Source of the DNA: Siphonodentalium dalli
Taxonomy: Eukaryota; Mollusca; Scaphopoda; Gadilida; Siphonodentaliidae
DNA length: 64,000 nt
Reading direction: 5' to 3'
NCBI GenBank assembly: GCA_032622095.1
Contig: CP136063.1
Coordinates: forward strand, 11,513,814-11,577,813
The first letter of the stretch is position 1. Every line of letters starts with the position of its first letter. Of the stretch, positions 36,608 to 46,738 are shown piece after piece. A model generated the notes under the pieces. That model was given only the letters and a program-made list of their open reading frames with translations, ran no database searches and had not been told where the DNA came from. The translations under genes were made by a program, and so were the position numbers.

Positions 36608-38741
36608 ACATGTAATATTAAATCAATAGTACTGGGTCGGAGGCCCGGGTCAAAACATTTTATCGTACATGTACTGGCCAGAGACCATTATCAAATTAAA
36701 ACAAATTATAGTACATCTATTGACCAGCGGCCCTGGTCAAATTTACAAACATCTTCATTGTACATCTCAAGCCTGAAAATAAGCCCGAATAGGTCACTCT
36801 CACCTGTTTTTGTGTCATAAAGTTACACAGGATCCTGAAATTGTGATAAAGTTACCCAGGTTAATTTCATGTTCAGCAACAAATTATAATTTTTGGCGAT
36901 CAAAGGGACGAACTACAGTACAAATATTTCTTATTTTATGCTTAATAAGGGTTATTACTTGCCAAAACTGAAATATATTTCCCTCTGTTACTTTTAAATC
37001 GAGTTGATATTGTGAGATTTGTTTTACTTGGGTAACTTTATCGCAATTATCTCCGACCTGGGTAATTTATCACAAATTTAGGAACCTAGGTAACTTTATC
37101 ACAAACAATCGGTGAAAGTGACCTATTCAGCGAAAATTAGCAGTCTGACATTTGAAAAATGAGGATCCCAATGGTCAAGTTATTGATAGCATCGCTCTAT
37201 TGAGAATTTTAAAAAGATATTACCTTCTGTTAACCTTTTTTCAGCTGTGGTCCCTATTTTCGAGAGCGAGCTTCTGATTGAGAATCTCTGTTGTGATGTA
37301 GTTCTTCTGTTTGAGATAATACATGATGAAATTCACCCACTGGGAACCATAATTTTCAAATGTCAGGCAGCTTATATTATGGCTTGGTGCATGTACTGCC
37401 CTAGTTAATATTAATTCAATACAATATGTTGATTTAAATATATTAACGCCTAGTATAATGGATCAAAGGGACATCTTCTGAGCAGATATATACACTTGCC
37501 ATGGCCATAAATAGAGAATTAAGGGTCCTGGGGGGGGCTTGCTTCCATCATATGGTGTACTTGTTGACATAAAATTGGGTAAAAAACCCTATTTTTATAT
37601 CATCAGCATCTCTGTCCCTTGAAAGTGTGTCTCAAACCCGAGCTCTAAAAAAAATTCAGTAAAGGCATACTGAAAGGACATCTACACAGATATATTGCAT
37701 GTCCATGGTCACAAAATGGGAATTTGTGGTTACTGCATGGGAGCCTTCATCTCATATGGTGGTACTATATATGAAGAACAACATATTTCCTAATGCATAT
37801 CAGCATCCCATGAATGTGTCTCTGCCCTGGAACTCTAGTATAACTGATTAAAAGGACATCTCCTGCAGAGGTATATATAATATTTATATGGTTATCGATC
37901 TTGATCAAAACGGTCAAGGAAATTTTCAACATCTATCCGAAAAACACCTCTACAGAACAGGATTCAAAGTGCCACAATGTTATGGTTAATTTAATAGGCT
38001 ATATATGATTTAGTTTTTTCTCATGTAGAGTAAATTAAAAAAAAATCATACTACATGTACTGGCCTCTGGCAAATACAATTGAATTAAAATATAATATAA
38101 TAATTATAAATTTCTCATAATAATCATGCAATCTGAAGTGCATATTTTAGAACACCAGGGGCCGTATTTACCAAATGGGTTTATTTTATAAACCAGGTAG
38201 TTTATTTGGTAGCGGCTGAACGCACATGGTGTCTTCAGTATAGCGTAAAGGGTGGATTATCTCTTTGTAAACATGTATTATATAGTTACCGGGGTATAAA
38301 ATATTATATTTGAATCGATTTAATATTCGAAATAAAATCAATATTAATTGATAGAAGCTTTTCCGGACATAGGTCTTCAGTTCATATCTATTATTTTATA
38401 CCCACGCAACTATTTAAAAAATTTTATTTAAAGAGATAATCCATCTTTAACGACACACGTTGTCGATGATGTGATTGACCCAATCTGTCAGATTTGCCAT
38501 TTGTATTTGTCAATTTATTATGACTAAATCTCGAGCATTAACCGGCCACAATCCGTGCATAGTGGTATACATTATGTGTATAATTTTAAAGAAACTCAGA
38601 CTGGCCGGTGTGTATATATATATACATGTATATATACACAATAAGTTTTGGTGACATATTGAGATTATCGAAATGGCACAACCCGAGGAAGAGAAAAACC
38701 AAGACATCTCAGTAAAATTACAAGGAATAGAAAAATAACCG
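36608..38741 (+). repeat. 2.13-kb direct duplication, copy 1
   Basis: Begins acatgtaatattaaatcaat and runs to ataaccg at 38741, where copy 2 starts with the same bases (38742). Near-identical over its length. It contains a short MITE B (38245-38450) and a TA microsatellite (38606-38638). No coding potential. Confidence 0.9.
38245..38450. mobile_element. MITE family B, short copy (in duplication copy 1)
   Basis: taaagggtggattatctctt ... agataatccatctttaa; about 206 bp, internally deleted relative to the 530-bp form. Confidence 0.75.
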
Positions 38742-39833
38742 ACATGTAATATTAAATCAATAGTACTGGGTCGGAGGCCCGGGTCAAAACATTTTATCGT
38801 ACATGTACTGGCCAGAGACCATTATCAAATTAAAACAAATTATAGTACATCTATTGGCCAGCGGCCCTGGTCAAATTTACAAACATCTTCATTGTACATC
38901 TCAAGCCTGAAAATAAGCCCGAATAGGTCACTCTCACCTGTTTTTGTGTCATAAAGTTACACAGGATCCTGAAATTGTGATAAAGTTACCCAGGTTAATA
39001 ATATTTCCTGTTCAGCAACAAATTATAATTTTTGGCGATCAAAGGGACGAACTACAGTACAAATATTTCTTATTTTATGCTTAATAAGGGTTATTACTTG
39101 CCAAAACTGAAATATATTTCCCTCTGTTACTTTTAAATCGAGTTGATATTGTGAGATTTGTTTTACTTGGGTAACTTTATCGCAATTATCTCCGACCTGG
39201 GTAATTTATCACAAATTTAGGAACCTAGGTAACTTTATCACAAACAATCGGTTAAAGTGACCTATTCAGCGAAAATTAGCAGTCTGACATTTGAAAAAAT
39301 GAGGATCCCAATGGTCAAGTTATTGATAGCATCGCTCTATTGAGAATTTTAAAAAGATATTACCTTCTGTTAACCTTTTTTCAGCTGTGGTCCCTATTTT
39401 CGAGAGCGAGCTTTTGATTGAGAATCTCTGTTGTGATGTAGTTCTTCTGTTTGAGATAATACATGATGAAATTCACCCACTGGGAACCATAATTTTCAAA
39501 TGTCAGGCAGCTTATGTTATGGCTTGGTGCATGTACTGCCCTAGTTAATATTAATTCAATACAATATGTTGATTTAAATATATTAACGCCTAGTATGATG
39601 TATCAAAGGGACATCTTCTGAGCAGATATATACACTTTCCATGGCCATAAATAGAGAATTAAGGGTCCTGGGGGGGGGGCTGGCTTCCCTCATATGGTGT
39701 ACTTGTTGACATAAAATTGGGTAAAAAACCCTATTTTTATATAATCAGCATCTCTGTCCCTTGAAAGTGTGTCTCAAACCCGAGCTCTAAAAAAAATTCA
39801 GTAAAGGCCTACTGAAAGGACATCTACACAGAT

Positions 39834-40865
39834 TTGTAATACGACCCTGCCTAACTATGCTTAAAAGCCATGTTCTGATTGGCCAGTGGTCCGAGTTACC
39901 ATGGCTATCTCGTTCCAGTTTTGTGGTACAATTCTACTTTTTCCAATTGTACCACGAAAAAAATCGGTTTATTGAGATCGCCGCACGCGACTTTTCCCGT
40001 CTTTTCTAACTCCGCGCAAACAGGGCATCAACGGAGTACACCCGCACCCGTAACCCTTTGAATTTTGCTACATCTTGACAATCTTGCGAATTTTCTAGCG
40101 ATTTGTCGCTTGAAACCAGTTTGGTTGCCAATGAATATGGTCCAAATGATGTTATGGTATATTAATATATGTTACGACCAAAGAAAGTTACTTAATAAGT
40201 ATATTAAATGACAAAATAAAGCCATGGGGCCGGGCTGTGCATTCGTCGATTCGAATCTCGATCATATTCCGTTATTCGATATTTCGGAATCAAGTTGAAA
40301 ATGAAAGCGTTTGTTCACCAGTACAGAAGGGGGATACGATTAGTTTAGTAAACTAGATCATTTAGATCGCTTTGTGTAAGGAAAATGGTCCATAGTCGAT
40401 GATCATATTCATGTTGTCCCAACAACGTTCAACACATAAATGACTGCAATCGTATTTCCTGTACAATTTAAATGAAAGGCACGGGCGCCGCTGAAAACAC
40501 ATCGTTTTTTTAGCCAATCACAACGATTATTTTCTAGAAGAGGTGCCTCGAAAAGTCAACGGGGGAATTTCATAACAAGACAAGATTACCGGAGTACTCC
40601 ATGCAAAGAAATTGAGTACGCCCAATACGAATTACACCACGAAATGTTTTCTCATCTGAGACCGAAAAAGCGCAGTATTTCGTTGACTATTCAGTCGAAT
40701 TGTGACCATAAACTTTCAGTCGTATTACAAAAGAAATAAATACACGGTGTATCGGTGTGTATGGTCAAGTTGTACCACAAAACAACTGATTGTAGGACTC
40801 CGCTACAGTTTTTTGTGGTACAACTTGACCATACACACCTCTACGCCGTGTATTTATTTCTTAAA
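39834..40865. mobile_element. Insertion in copy 2, with inverted repeats
   Basis: Absent at the matching point of copy 1 (about 37693). It starts TTGTAATACGAC (39834-39845) and has the inverse at 40719-40730, followed by a separate hairpin (40731-40862). It could be one composite element or two insertions. It contains attgtaccac/gtggtacaat repeats. No gene. Confidence 0.7.
40731..40862. repeat. 132-bp near-perfect hairpin
   Basis: Left arm aagaaataaatacacgg...gtgtgtatggtcaagttgta pairs with tacaacttgaccatacacac...ccgtgtatttatttctt; arms about 53 bp, loop about 25 bases. Confidence 0.8.
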
Positions 40866-41418
40866 TATTGCATGTCCATGGTCACAAAATGGGAATTTGT
40901 GGTAACTGCATGGGAGCATTCATTTCATATGGTGGTACTATATATGAAGAAAAACATATTTCCTAATGCATATCAGCATCCCATGAATGTGTCTCTGCCC
41001 TGAAACTCTAGTATAACTGATTAAAAGGACATCTCCTGCAGAGATATATATAATATTTATATGGTTATCGATCTTGATCAAAACGGTCAAGGAAATTTTC
41101 AACATCTATCCGAAAAACACCTCTACAGAACAGGATTCAAAGTGCCACAATGTTATGGTTAATGTAATAGGCTATATATGATTTAGTTTTTTCTCATGTA
41201 GAGTAAATTAAAAAAAAATCATACTACATGTACTGGCCTCTGGCAAATACAATTGAATTAAAATATAATATAATAATTAAAAAAAATTCATAATAATCAT
41301 GCAATCTGAAGTGCATATTTTAGAACACCAGGGGCCGTATTTACCAAATGGGTTTATTTTATAAACCAGGTAGTTTATTTAGTAGCGGCTGAACGCACAA
41401 GGTGTCTTCAGTATAGCG

Positions 41419-41623
41419 TTACAGGTGGATTATCTCTTTGTAAACATGTAATATATAGTTACCGGGGTATAAAATATTATATTTGAATCGATTTAATATT
41501 CGAAATAAAATCAATATTAATTGATAGAAGCTTTTCCGGACATAGGTCTGCAGTTCATATCTATTATTTTATACCCACGCAACTATTTAAAATTTGTTAT
41601 TTAAAGAGATAATCCATCTTTAA
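41419..41623. mobile_element. MITE family B, short copy (in duplication copy 2)
   Basis: Counterpart of 38245-38450, so it predates the duplication. Confidence 0.75.
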
Positions 41624-41820
41624 CGACACACGTTGTCGATGATGTGATTGACCCAATCTGTCAGATTTGCCATTTGTATTTGTCAATTTATTATGACTAA
41701 ATCTCGAGCATTAACCGGCCACAATCCGTGCATAGTGGTATACATTATGTGTATAATTTTAAAGAAACTCAGACTGGCCGGTGTGTATATATATACATGT
41801 ATATATATATATATATATAT

Positions 41821-42719
41821 AAGGCTGCTTTCAGCATTAGGCAGACATGACCATATTACCATCATTAGGCAGACATATACAAACAACTTTAAAACCGCTC
41901 AATTTTAAACACTCTTTCTCTATAGTTATAGTTTTGTTCTAAATGTGACCACCCAGCTGTGATCAATTGGAATTTGTGATTCCTCAAGTAATATGAAATT
42001 TACAAATTCTCAGGTCTGCCTAATGCTAAAAGGACCATTGATCATCATTAGGCAGACTGTGACATTATGCAGACCAAATCCGGTATGCCTATTTTTTGCA
42101 TGTCAGTCACAACTAGTTATCTGGTGCTTTAAGTGTTAACACCTCTCCTTGTTCAACCGATTTAGGTTGTCTTTTGTCTATAAAAGGATGGGATTGAAAA
42201 GAAAAAAATTTGTTCAAGACATATCAGCCCGGTTAGTTTTGAGAAATGTATATTCTGTCGATATATAATTTCATCATTGTGTGGTCGAAAGATCCACAGC
42301 GGTCTTGAAAAAATAGACTTTTCTGGTTTTTGCATTTTTATGTATAGGATGCAGCAGAAAAGAAGATAACAGGTCAAATGTCATTAAAACATCGAAAAAT
42401 CTGGTGTATACATCGAAATTGAGTACAAATTTCGGGATTGAAAAAAGACCGCACAATGATGAAACTGTATATCGATCGAATATACATGTCTCAAAATTAT
42501 CGGGGCGGAAATGCCCTTAACAACAATTTGTTCAATCCCATCAGTTTATAAACAAAAGACAACATAAATCCGTTGAACAAGGAGAGGTGTTAACAATTAA
42601 ATCGCAAGATAACTAGTTGTGACAGGCATGCAAAAATTAGGCAGACCGGATTTCGTCTGCATAAAGTCGCGGTCTGCCTAATGATGGTCAATGGTCCGCC
42701 TAATGCTTACTCTACATAG
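41821..42719. mobile_element. 0.9-kb foldback element inserted in a TA microsatellite
   Basis: Copy 1 has an uninterrupted TA run at this point. The ends carry direct and inverted versions of cattaggcagac (41834, 41861; gtctgcctaatg at 42672; cgcctaatgc at 42698). Inner segments such as cacctctccttgttcaac (42143) and gttgaacaaggagaggtg (42573) also pair. Almost the whole element is one imperfect palindrome centred near 42365. TA target preference is suggestive of Tc1/mariner-type mobilisation. Confidence 0.75.
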
Positions 42720-42868
42720 CTATATATATATATATATATATATATATGCATGTATATATGCACAATAAGTTTTGGTGACATATTGAGATTATCGAAATGG
42801 CACAACCCGAGGAAGAGAAAAACCAAGACATCTCAGTAAAATTATAAGGAATAGAAAAATAACCGACA

Positions 42869-43992
42869 AGAAAAATAAGTGACGTGGCTAAAGGGTCTCA
42901 TGTGTGAGGGCGCATACCCACCTTGATAATCTCAACTGCACCACCCTTTCAACCAGACCAAACATATGTATAATTTATTTGCACCCTATGGTCACTAGCC
43001 GGGGGTATCAAGATAATCTACTGGGCGAACCACGCTCTGTCCAATATGAGAATTATTTTTAAACGGCAATATGGAGGGATAATCAAGATACACCGGACAG
43101 TCAACGGTTCGGTGTGATAACATTTTGAAATCGGCACATGAATATTTGAAAATCCTGGCATCTAGACTGGCCTCAAGCTTAATGTGCAAGCGTTGTAAAT
43201 TTCCAACCTGACATCCCCTACTACGGTTGAAAAATTTCGAATAATTAGCAGTTTTTGACTGTCCACGGAGGACATGTGACATATGACAAAATAGATCATA
43301 TATAGCTTATAAAACTAACCATAAAATTGTGACGCTTTGAGTCCTGTACTAGTAGAGGTATTTGCCGGGTCGGTGTTGAAAATTCCCTTGATCGTTTTGA
43401 TCTAGACATTGATGTCAATCATGACGGCGCCGGCTTATTTTCATCATTCGGTGTAAAACTTGGTATTCGGTCCATTCTAAATGAAATTAATACACACCAG
43501 AGAAAAACATTCTTCATTTTAACTGTATCATTGTTAAAAATCAACATATGATTGACCTTTAAAGTTTCATAAACAGCAATGGACACAACATGTCACAGAA
43601 AAATCGAACCCATCGGCCCATCGTGGAATTGTTGGTGTCAAAATAATGGTCTGAGTGTTGCTAAGAAGTTAACATCTAAATATACACAATGGTCCAGCAA
43701 CTTTTTCGCCTATGAATAAAAAATAAACACTGTCACTGTCGTATATTGAAAAACTACTGGTGTAACTTATTGATCGTCGATATAAAGATGTAATCAAATA
43801 TAAATTGAAGATAAAAATAATGATCTTATCGTACCGGTAGCAATAAAAATCGTAAATAAATTTGCAATCGAAAATATCACGTGACAACCGCATCTCATGA
43901 ATATATTCATGAGCTCAGCATATACCAGGCCTCAAATACGTTTGCTGGCCTTGGTATGCCCACTAGGCTAAATTCCAATCCCCGGCGGCCAT
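42869..43992. other. Intergenic, nothing recognised
   Basis: Contains a 95-codon minus-strand frame (42995-43282) without a recognisable domain. No repeat or RNA gene seen. Confidence 0.35.
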
Positions 43993-44309
43993 TGGTAATT
44001 AATAGACGATGTCAGGTACCATTGTTCTATTCCGTCATCCAATATTTTCAACCACTTTTTGAAATGCCCATTCCGGGACCTAAATATTTTGTTACGCACA
44101 TGTCCCCAGAGTTTTGTGGAAACTTAACGGTATCGTCTTTTGGATAGACTTAACTGTCGATCGATGAAACTGTGTGTTGCTCGGTGAAACCATTAACAAT
44201 CATCACGGGAGAGTAGAAGGCAAACAATACGTCTCAAACACGCCTGGATTCCCGACTGTACATAGTCGGTCATTCATATAGCCCTGGAAGACCGGTACCC
44301 TGACTGACA
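43993..44309 (+). promoter_or_regulatory. Conserved 5' flank of zinc-finger locus 3
   Basis: Similar to 24478-24844 throughout (attaatagac.atgtcaggta to ccctgactg.c.atg.ataag). Function inferred from position. Confidence 0.45.
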
Positions 44310-44397
44310 ATGCATAAGATGTTGCATTCTGATGATCGTCCGTATCAATGCGATGTGTGCGATAAAAAAATTACTGCACCCAGCAATCTGACAGTAC
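44310..44397 (+). pseudogene. Zinc-finger locus 3, left part, cut by the LTR element
   Basis: ATG 44310 opens a frame with a linker (DDRPYQC) and a finger DVCDKKITAPSNLTV. It breaks exactly at the GTAC target duplication (44394-44397). The frame resumes after the element at 59980 (HKRLHT...), giving a normal finger ending, so the two halves were one sequence before insertion. On the right the frame meets TGA in CDVCDK-stop (about 60031), so the locus was already damaged or was damaged later. Confidence 0.8.
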
Positions 44398-44905
44398 TGT
44401 GGTGAATGTTGAGGTACACGTGGACTGTGCACATGTGTTTTGTTGACTATTGTTGTTATGAATGATCAAGTCAAAGGTCAGAGTATCAGGTGACCGAATC
44501 CAGGACGCTGAGTGGCGCACGGACTGAGCGAAGGAAGGTTTCCGTGGCGCGGAAGAATACATCTCCCTATCGATCTCTTGTGGTTACGATTCTCGACAAG
44601 AACAGTCGCATGTCGTTCTAAGTTATATTCGGACTTCATAACAGTTTTCTAGGACGCTGGCCTACATCCAGCACTCATCTATCATCACTCATCTAATACG
44701 CCATCATCCAGGATATCGACACGGACTTGCCCAAAGATTCACGACAACAGACCACCGGACCAAACAGAACACAGACGAGCAGATTAGGTGAGACATATTT
44801 TCTTGACCCCTTCTCTGCCCCGTTTGTATTTCATGTTTGGTATAAACGCAATATTACTGTAGTTGTACTTTGTCACATCGCAGCAGAATAGGCAAAGTTA
44901 TAACA
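44398..44905 (+). repeat. 5' long terminal repeat (508 bp)
   Basis: Starts TGTGGTGAATG, ends GTTATAACA; 506 of 508 bases match the 3' LTR at 59468-59975. A TATA-like tataaac lies at 44841-44847, near the end, so it may mark transcription start in a short R-U5. gtgagaca at 44789 resembles a splice donor. Both are weak inferences. Confidence 0.93.
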
Positions 44906-44906
44906 A

Positions 44907-44921
44907 TGGCGCTGCGAGCAG
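44907..44921 (+). promoter_or_regulatory. Primer binding site
   Basis: TGGCGCTGCGAGCAG, one base after the LTR. It begins with TGG, complementary to the CCA end of a tRNA, as PBSs do. From memory it fits the 3' end of a serine tRNA with about one mismatch; the tRNA identity is unverified. Confidence 0.6.
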
Positions 44922-45583
44922 TTGAAAACTTTATCTGCGTGATTTCACTCGGTTTATTGTGTTTATTTCCTTTGAGTTTGTTGGTCACGAAAATTGGTGA
45001 TCTATTTTTCATAATTGCCGCCATCTTGAAGAAGTGGTGATTCGCCCGGTAAACAAATATAATTCCAGCTGAGACATTTTGTTTATTTTGATCAGTTTTC
45101 TCGTGTTTTGCCAATGTGTGCGGCCAGAATGCAACATTCTGGTGAAGTAAATGGCTACTGTTAGCTGATAGATATAGCCCGTTGAGAGTAATACTTGTAC
45201 TTCTGTGGTGTTTGTGTCAAATATTTTATAATATTAGGACAAGTATTGTTTCAGGAGTACAGTTTTGTCAATATTTACAAACGCGAAGTGTTACTTGCAG
45301 TTTTCTTGTGTATGTATAGTCACTGTTAAATTGGTTATAGGGTCAGGCCAAAATATCATTATTTTGGTGAAGTGAAGGTCTCTTGTTGATTACTACTATA
45401 ACCAGTTTGGGGTAATACTTGTATCACTGTGGAGTTGGTGTTAAATATCACTGGAATACTAGTTGGTGATATTAGGACAGGTATTGTTTCAGTGTACAGT
45501 TTTGTCTATATTACAAACGCGAAGTGTTACTTAGATCGGCTATTTGCTCAGTTAGTCAGTAGTGGCAATATTTGACGGCAGAC
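44922..45583 (+). other. LTR-element leader with a direct repeat
   Basis: Two related 120-bp blocks (about 45184-45303 and 45411-45533) share gtaatacttgta.., ggtattgtttcag.., tacagttttgtc and acaaacgcgaagtgttactt. Leaders hold packaging and dimerisation signals in this class of element; the duplication may be such a signal, which is inference. Confidence 0.65.
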
Positions 45584-46738
45584 ATGACGGTTCAGATAAA
45601 TTTATGTTCTTATGGGGAATTATTAAATGTTCCGAGAGTTGGGGTAAAGAGGGCGGATTTAATTCTGTTAAATAGACACATGTATGGGAATCTCGATGAG
45701 AACCACCTCATCGACTTATGCATTCAGCCTCAGATTAGGCAATGCTTCTCATACGAGCCATATGATGCAAAGGATAAAAGGGGGCCTAGATTCGAGGACA
45801 GTGAAACTGTGCTTCGAACAGACACATTATACCTGGGGCATTGTGCAGACTCTAGAGTGGGTGTCGCCCAAGCTCGCCCAGGAGGACTATTGGGAGATAG
45901 CATCTCGGAGGGTGTTGTGGACAAGGTTGAGGGAGGGGAAATCAAATTGTTGACCCCCGTTACGTCAGGGCAGGAAGTTTTGAACCTTTCTGGCGCATGG
46001 CACCAACCGACTGCAACCGGGGTAACCCCTGAGGCATCACTTCAGAGTAACCCAAGTGTCTCCCCAGGGTGGATATCTTGGGGTGATGGGGAGGCGACGC
46101 CGGAGTTGAGGGACCCCCACAAGTTGTTGATGAAGAGGCCTGGTTTAGAACCTGCCCACAGTTATCTTGTTCGAGGAGCCCCTAGATCAGAAATACCAGT
46201 GGGCTATTACACAAATGAGAGAGGGGATTCCAAACCAATTAGGGCCACAAATGCCCCCATGGTGGAGTCACATGAGTTTCGTCCAACCAAAGACGTTAAA
46301 CTTCCCGAACCCCAATCTAAATCCATGGACCTGTCTGGAGTACAGCCAATGGCCCAATCCACCCCTCGGAAGTCAAGTGAAGTGTCCAAATCCAAGAAAT
46401 TGGTGGTGGAGGGGAATAGGGGTAGGACTGAGGATGGATTGGATGACTCGAGAATTTCCAGCAGGTCAAGGGTATCATGTTCATCGGGGGTATCAAGGTC
46501 ATCGGGGCGGTCGGGTTCATCGGCCATGCCGAGGTCATCGGATGCATCACATTTATCAGTTACATCAAGGTCGTCTGGGTCATCAAGGCCGACAGGGAAA
46601 CATAAACACGAGCTGCCCGAAATTCATTGGTTATCACCAAGGTTGACAATAATTCACCAAAACGTCACAAGGTTAATTCTTCAAGGGATTCTAATTCGTC
46701 AAGGGTATCATCGGAACTGGACTCGTCAGGGACTCTGA
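45584..46738 (+). CDS. Gag N-terminal segment with helix-hairpin-helix-like motif
   Basis: ATG 45584 to TGA 46736-46738, 384 codons. Residues 2-45 (VQINLCSYGELLNVPRVGVK and on to RADLILLNR) fit the ComEA-type helix-hairpin-helix pattern 'IN.A...L..lPgiG...A..I...R', a non-sequence-specific DNA-binding motif unusual at the start of a Gag. The middle is acidic/proline-rich and the end strongly Ser-rich. The Ser-rich character continues in the overlapping frame of the next segment (open from 46606), so the two were probably one protein. The change is -1; no X XXY YYZ heptamer is visible in the overlap, so a mutation is more likely than recoding. Confidence 0.6.
   Translation: MTVQINLCSYGELLNVPRVGVKRADLILLNRHMYGNLDENHLIDLCIQPQIRQCFSYEPYDAKDKRGPRFEDSETVLRTDTLYLGHCADSRVGVAQARPGGLLGDSISEGVVDKVEGGEIKLLTPVTSGQEVLNLSGAWHQPTATGVTPEASLQSNPSVSPGWISWGDGEATPELRDPHKLLMKRPGLEPAHSYLVRGAPRSEIPVGYYTNERGDSKPIRATNAPMVESHEFRPTKDVKLPEPQSKSMDLSGVQPMAQSTPRKSSEVSKSKKLVVEGNRGRTEDGLDDSRISSRSRVSCSSGVSRSSGRSGSSAMPRSSDASHLSVTSRSSGSSRPTGKHKHELPEIHWLSPRLTIIHQNVTRLILQGILIRQGYHRNWTRQGL

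Larger units (their letters stand above)
38742..42868 (+). repeat. 2.13-kb direct duplication, copy 2, enlarged by two insertions
   Basis: Same order as copy 1 to the shared end ataaccgaca (42868), but interrupted at 39834-40865 and 41821-42719. Differences from copy 1 are few outside the insertions. The insertions occurred after the duplication. Confidence 0.9.

Noticed and set aside
44371-44562. Minus-strand ORF repeated at 59444-59632
   Set aside because: Antisense of the two LTRs; duplicated only because LTRs are.
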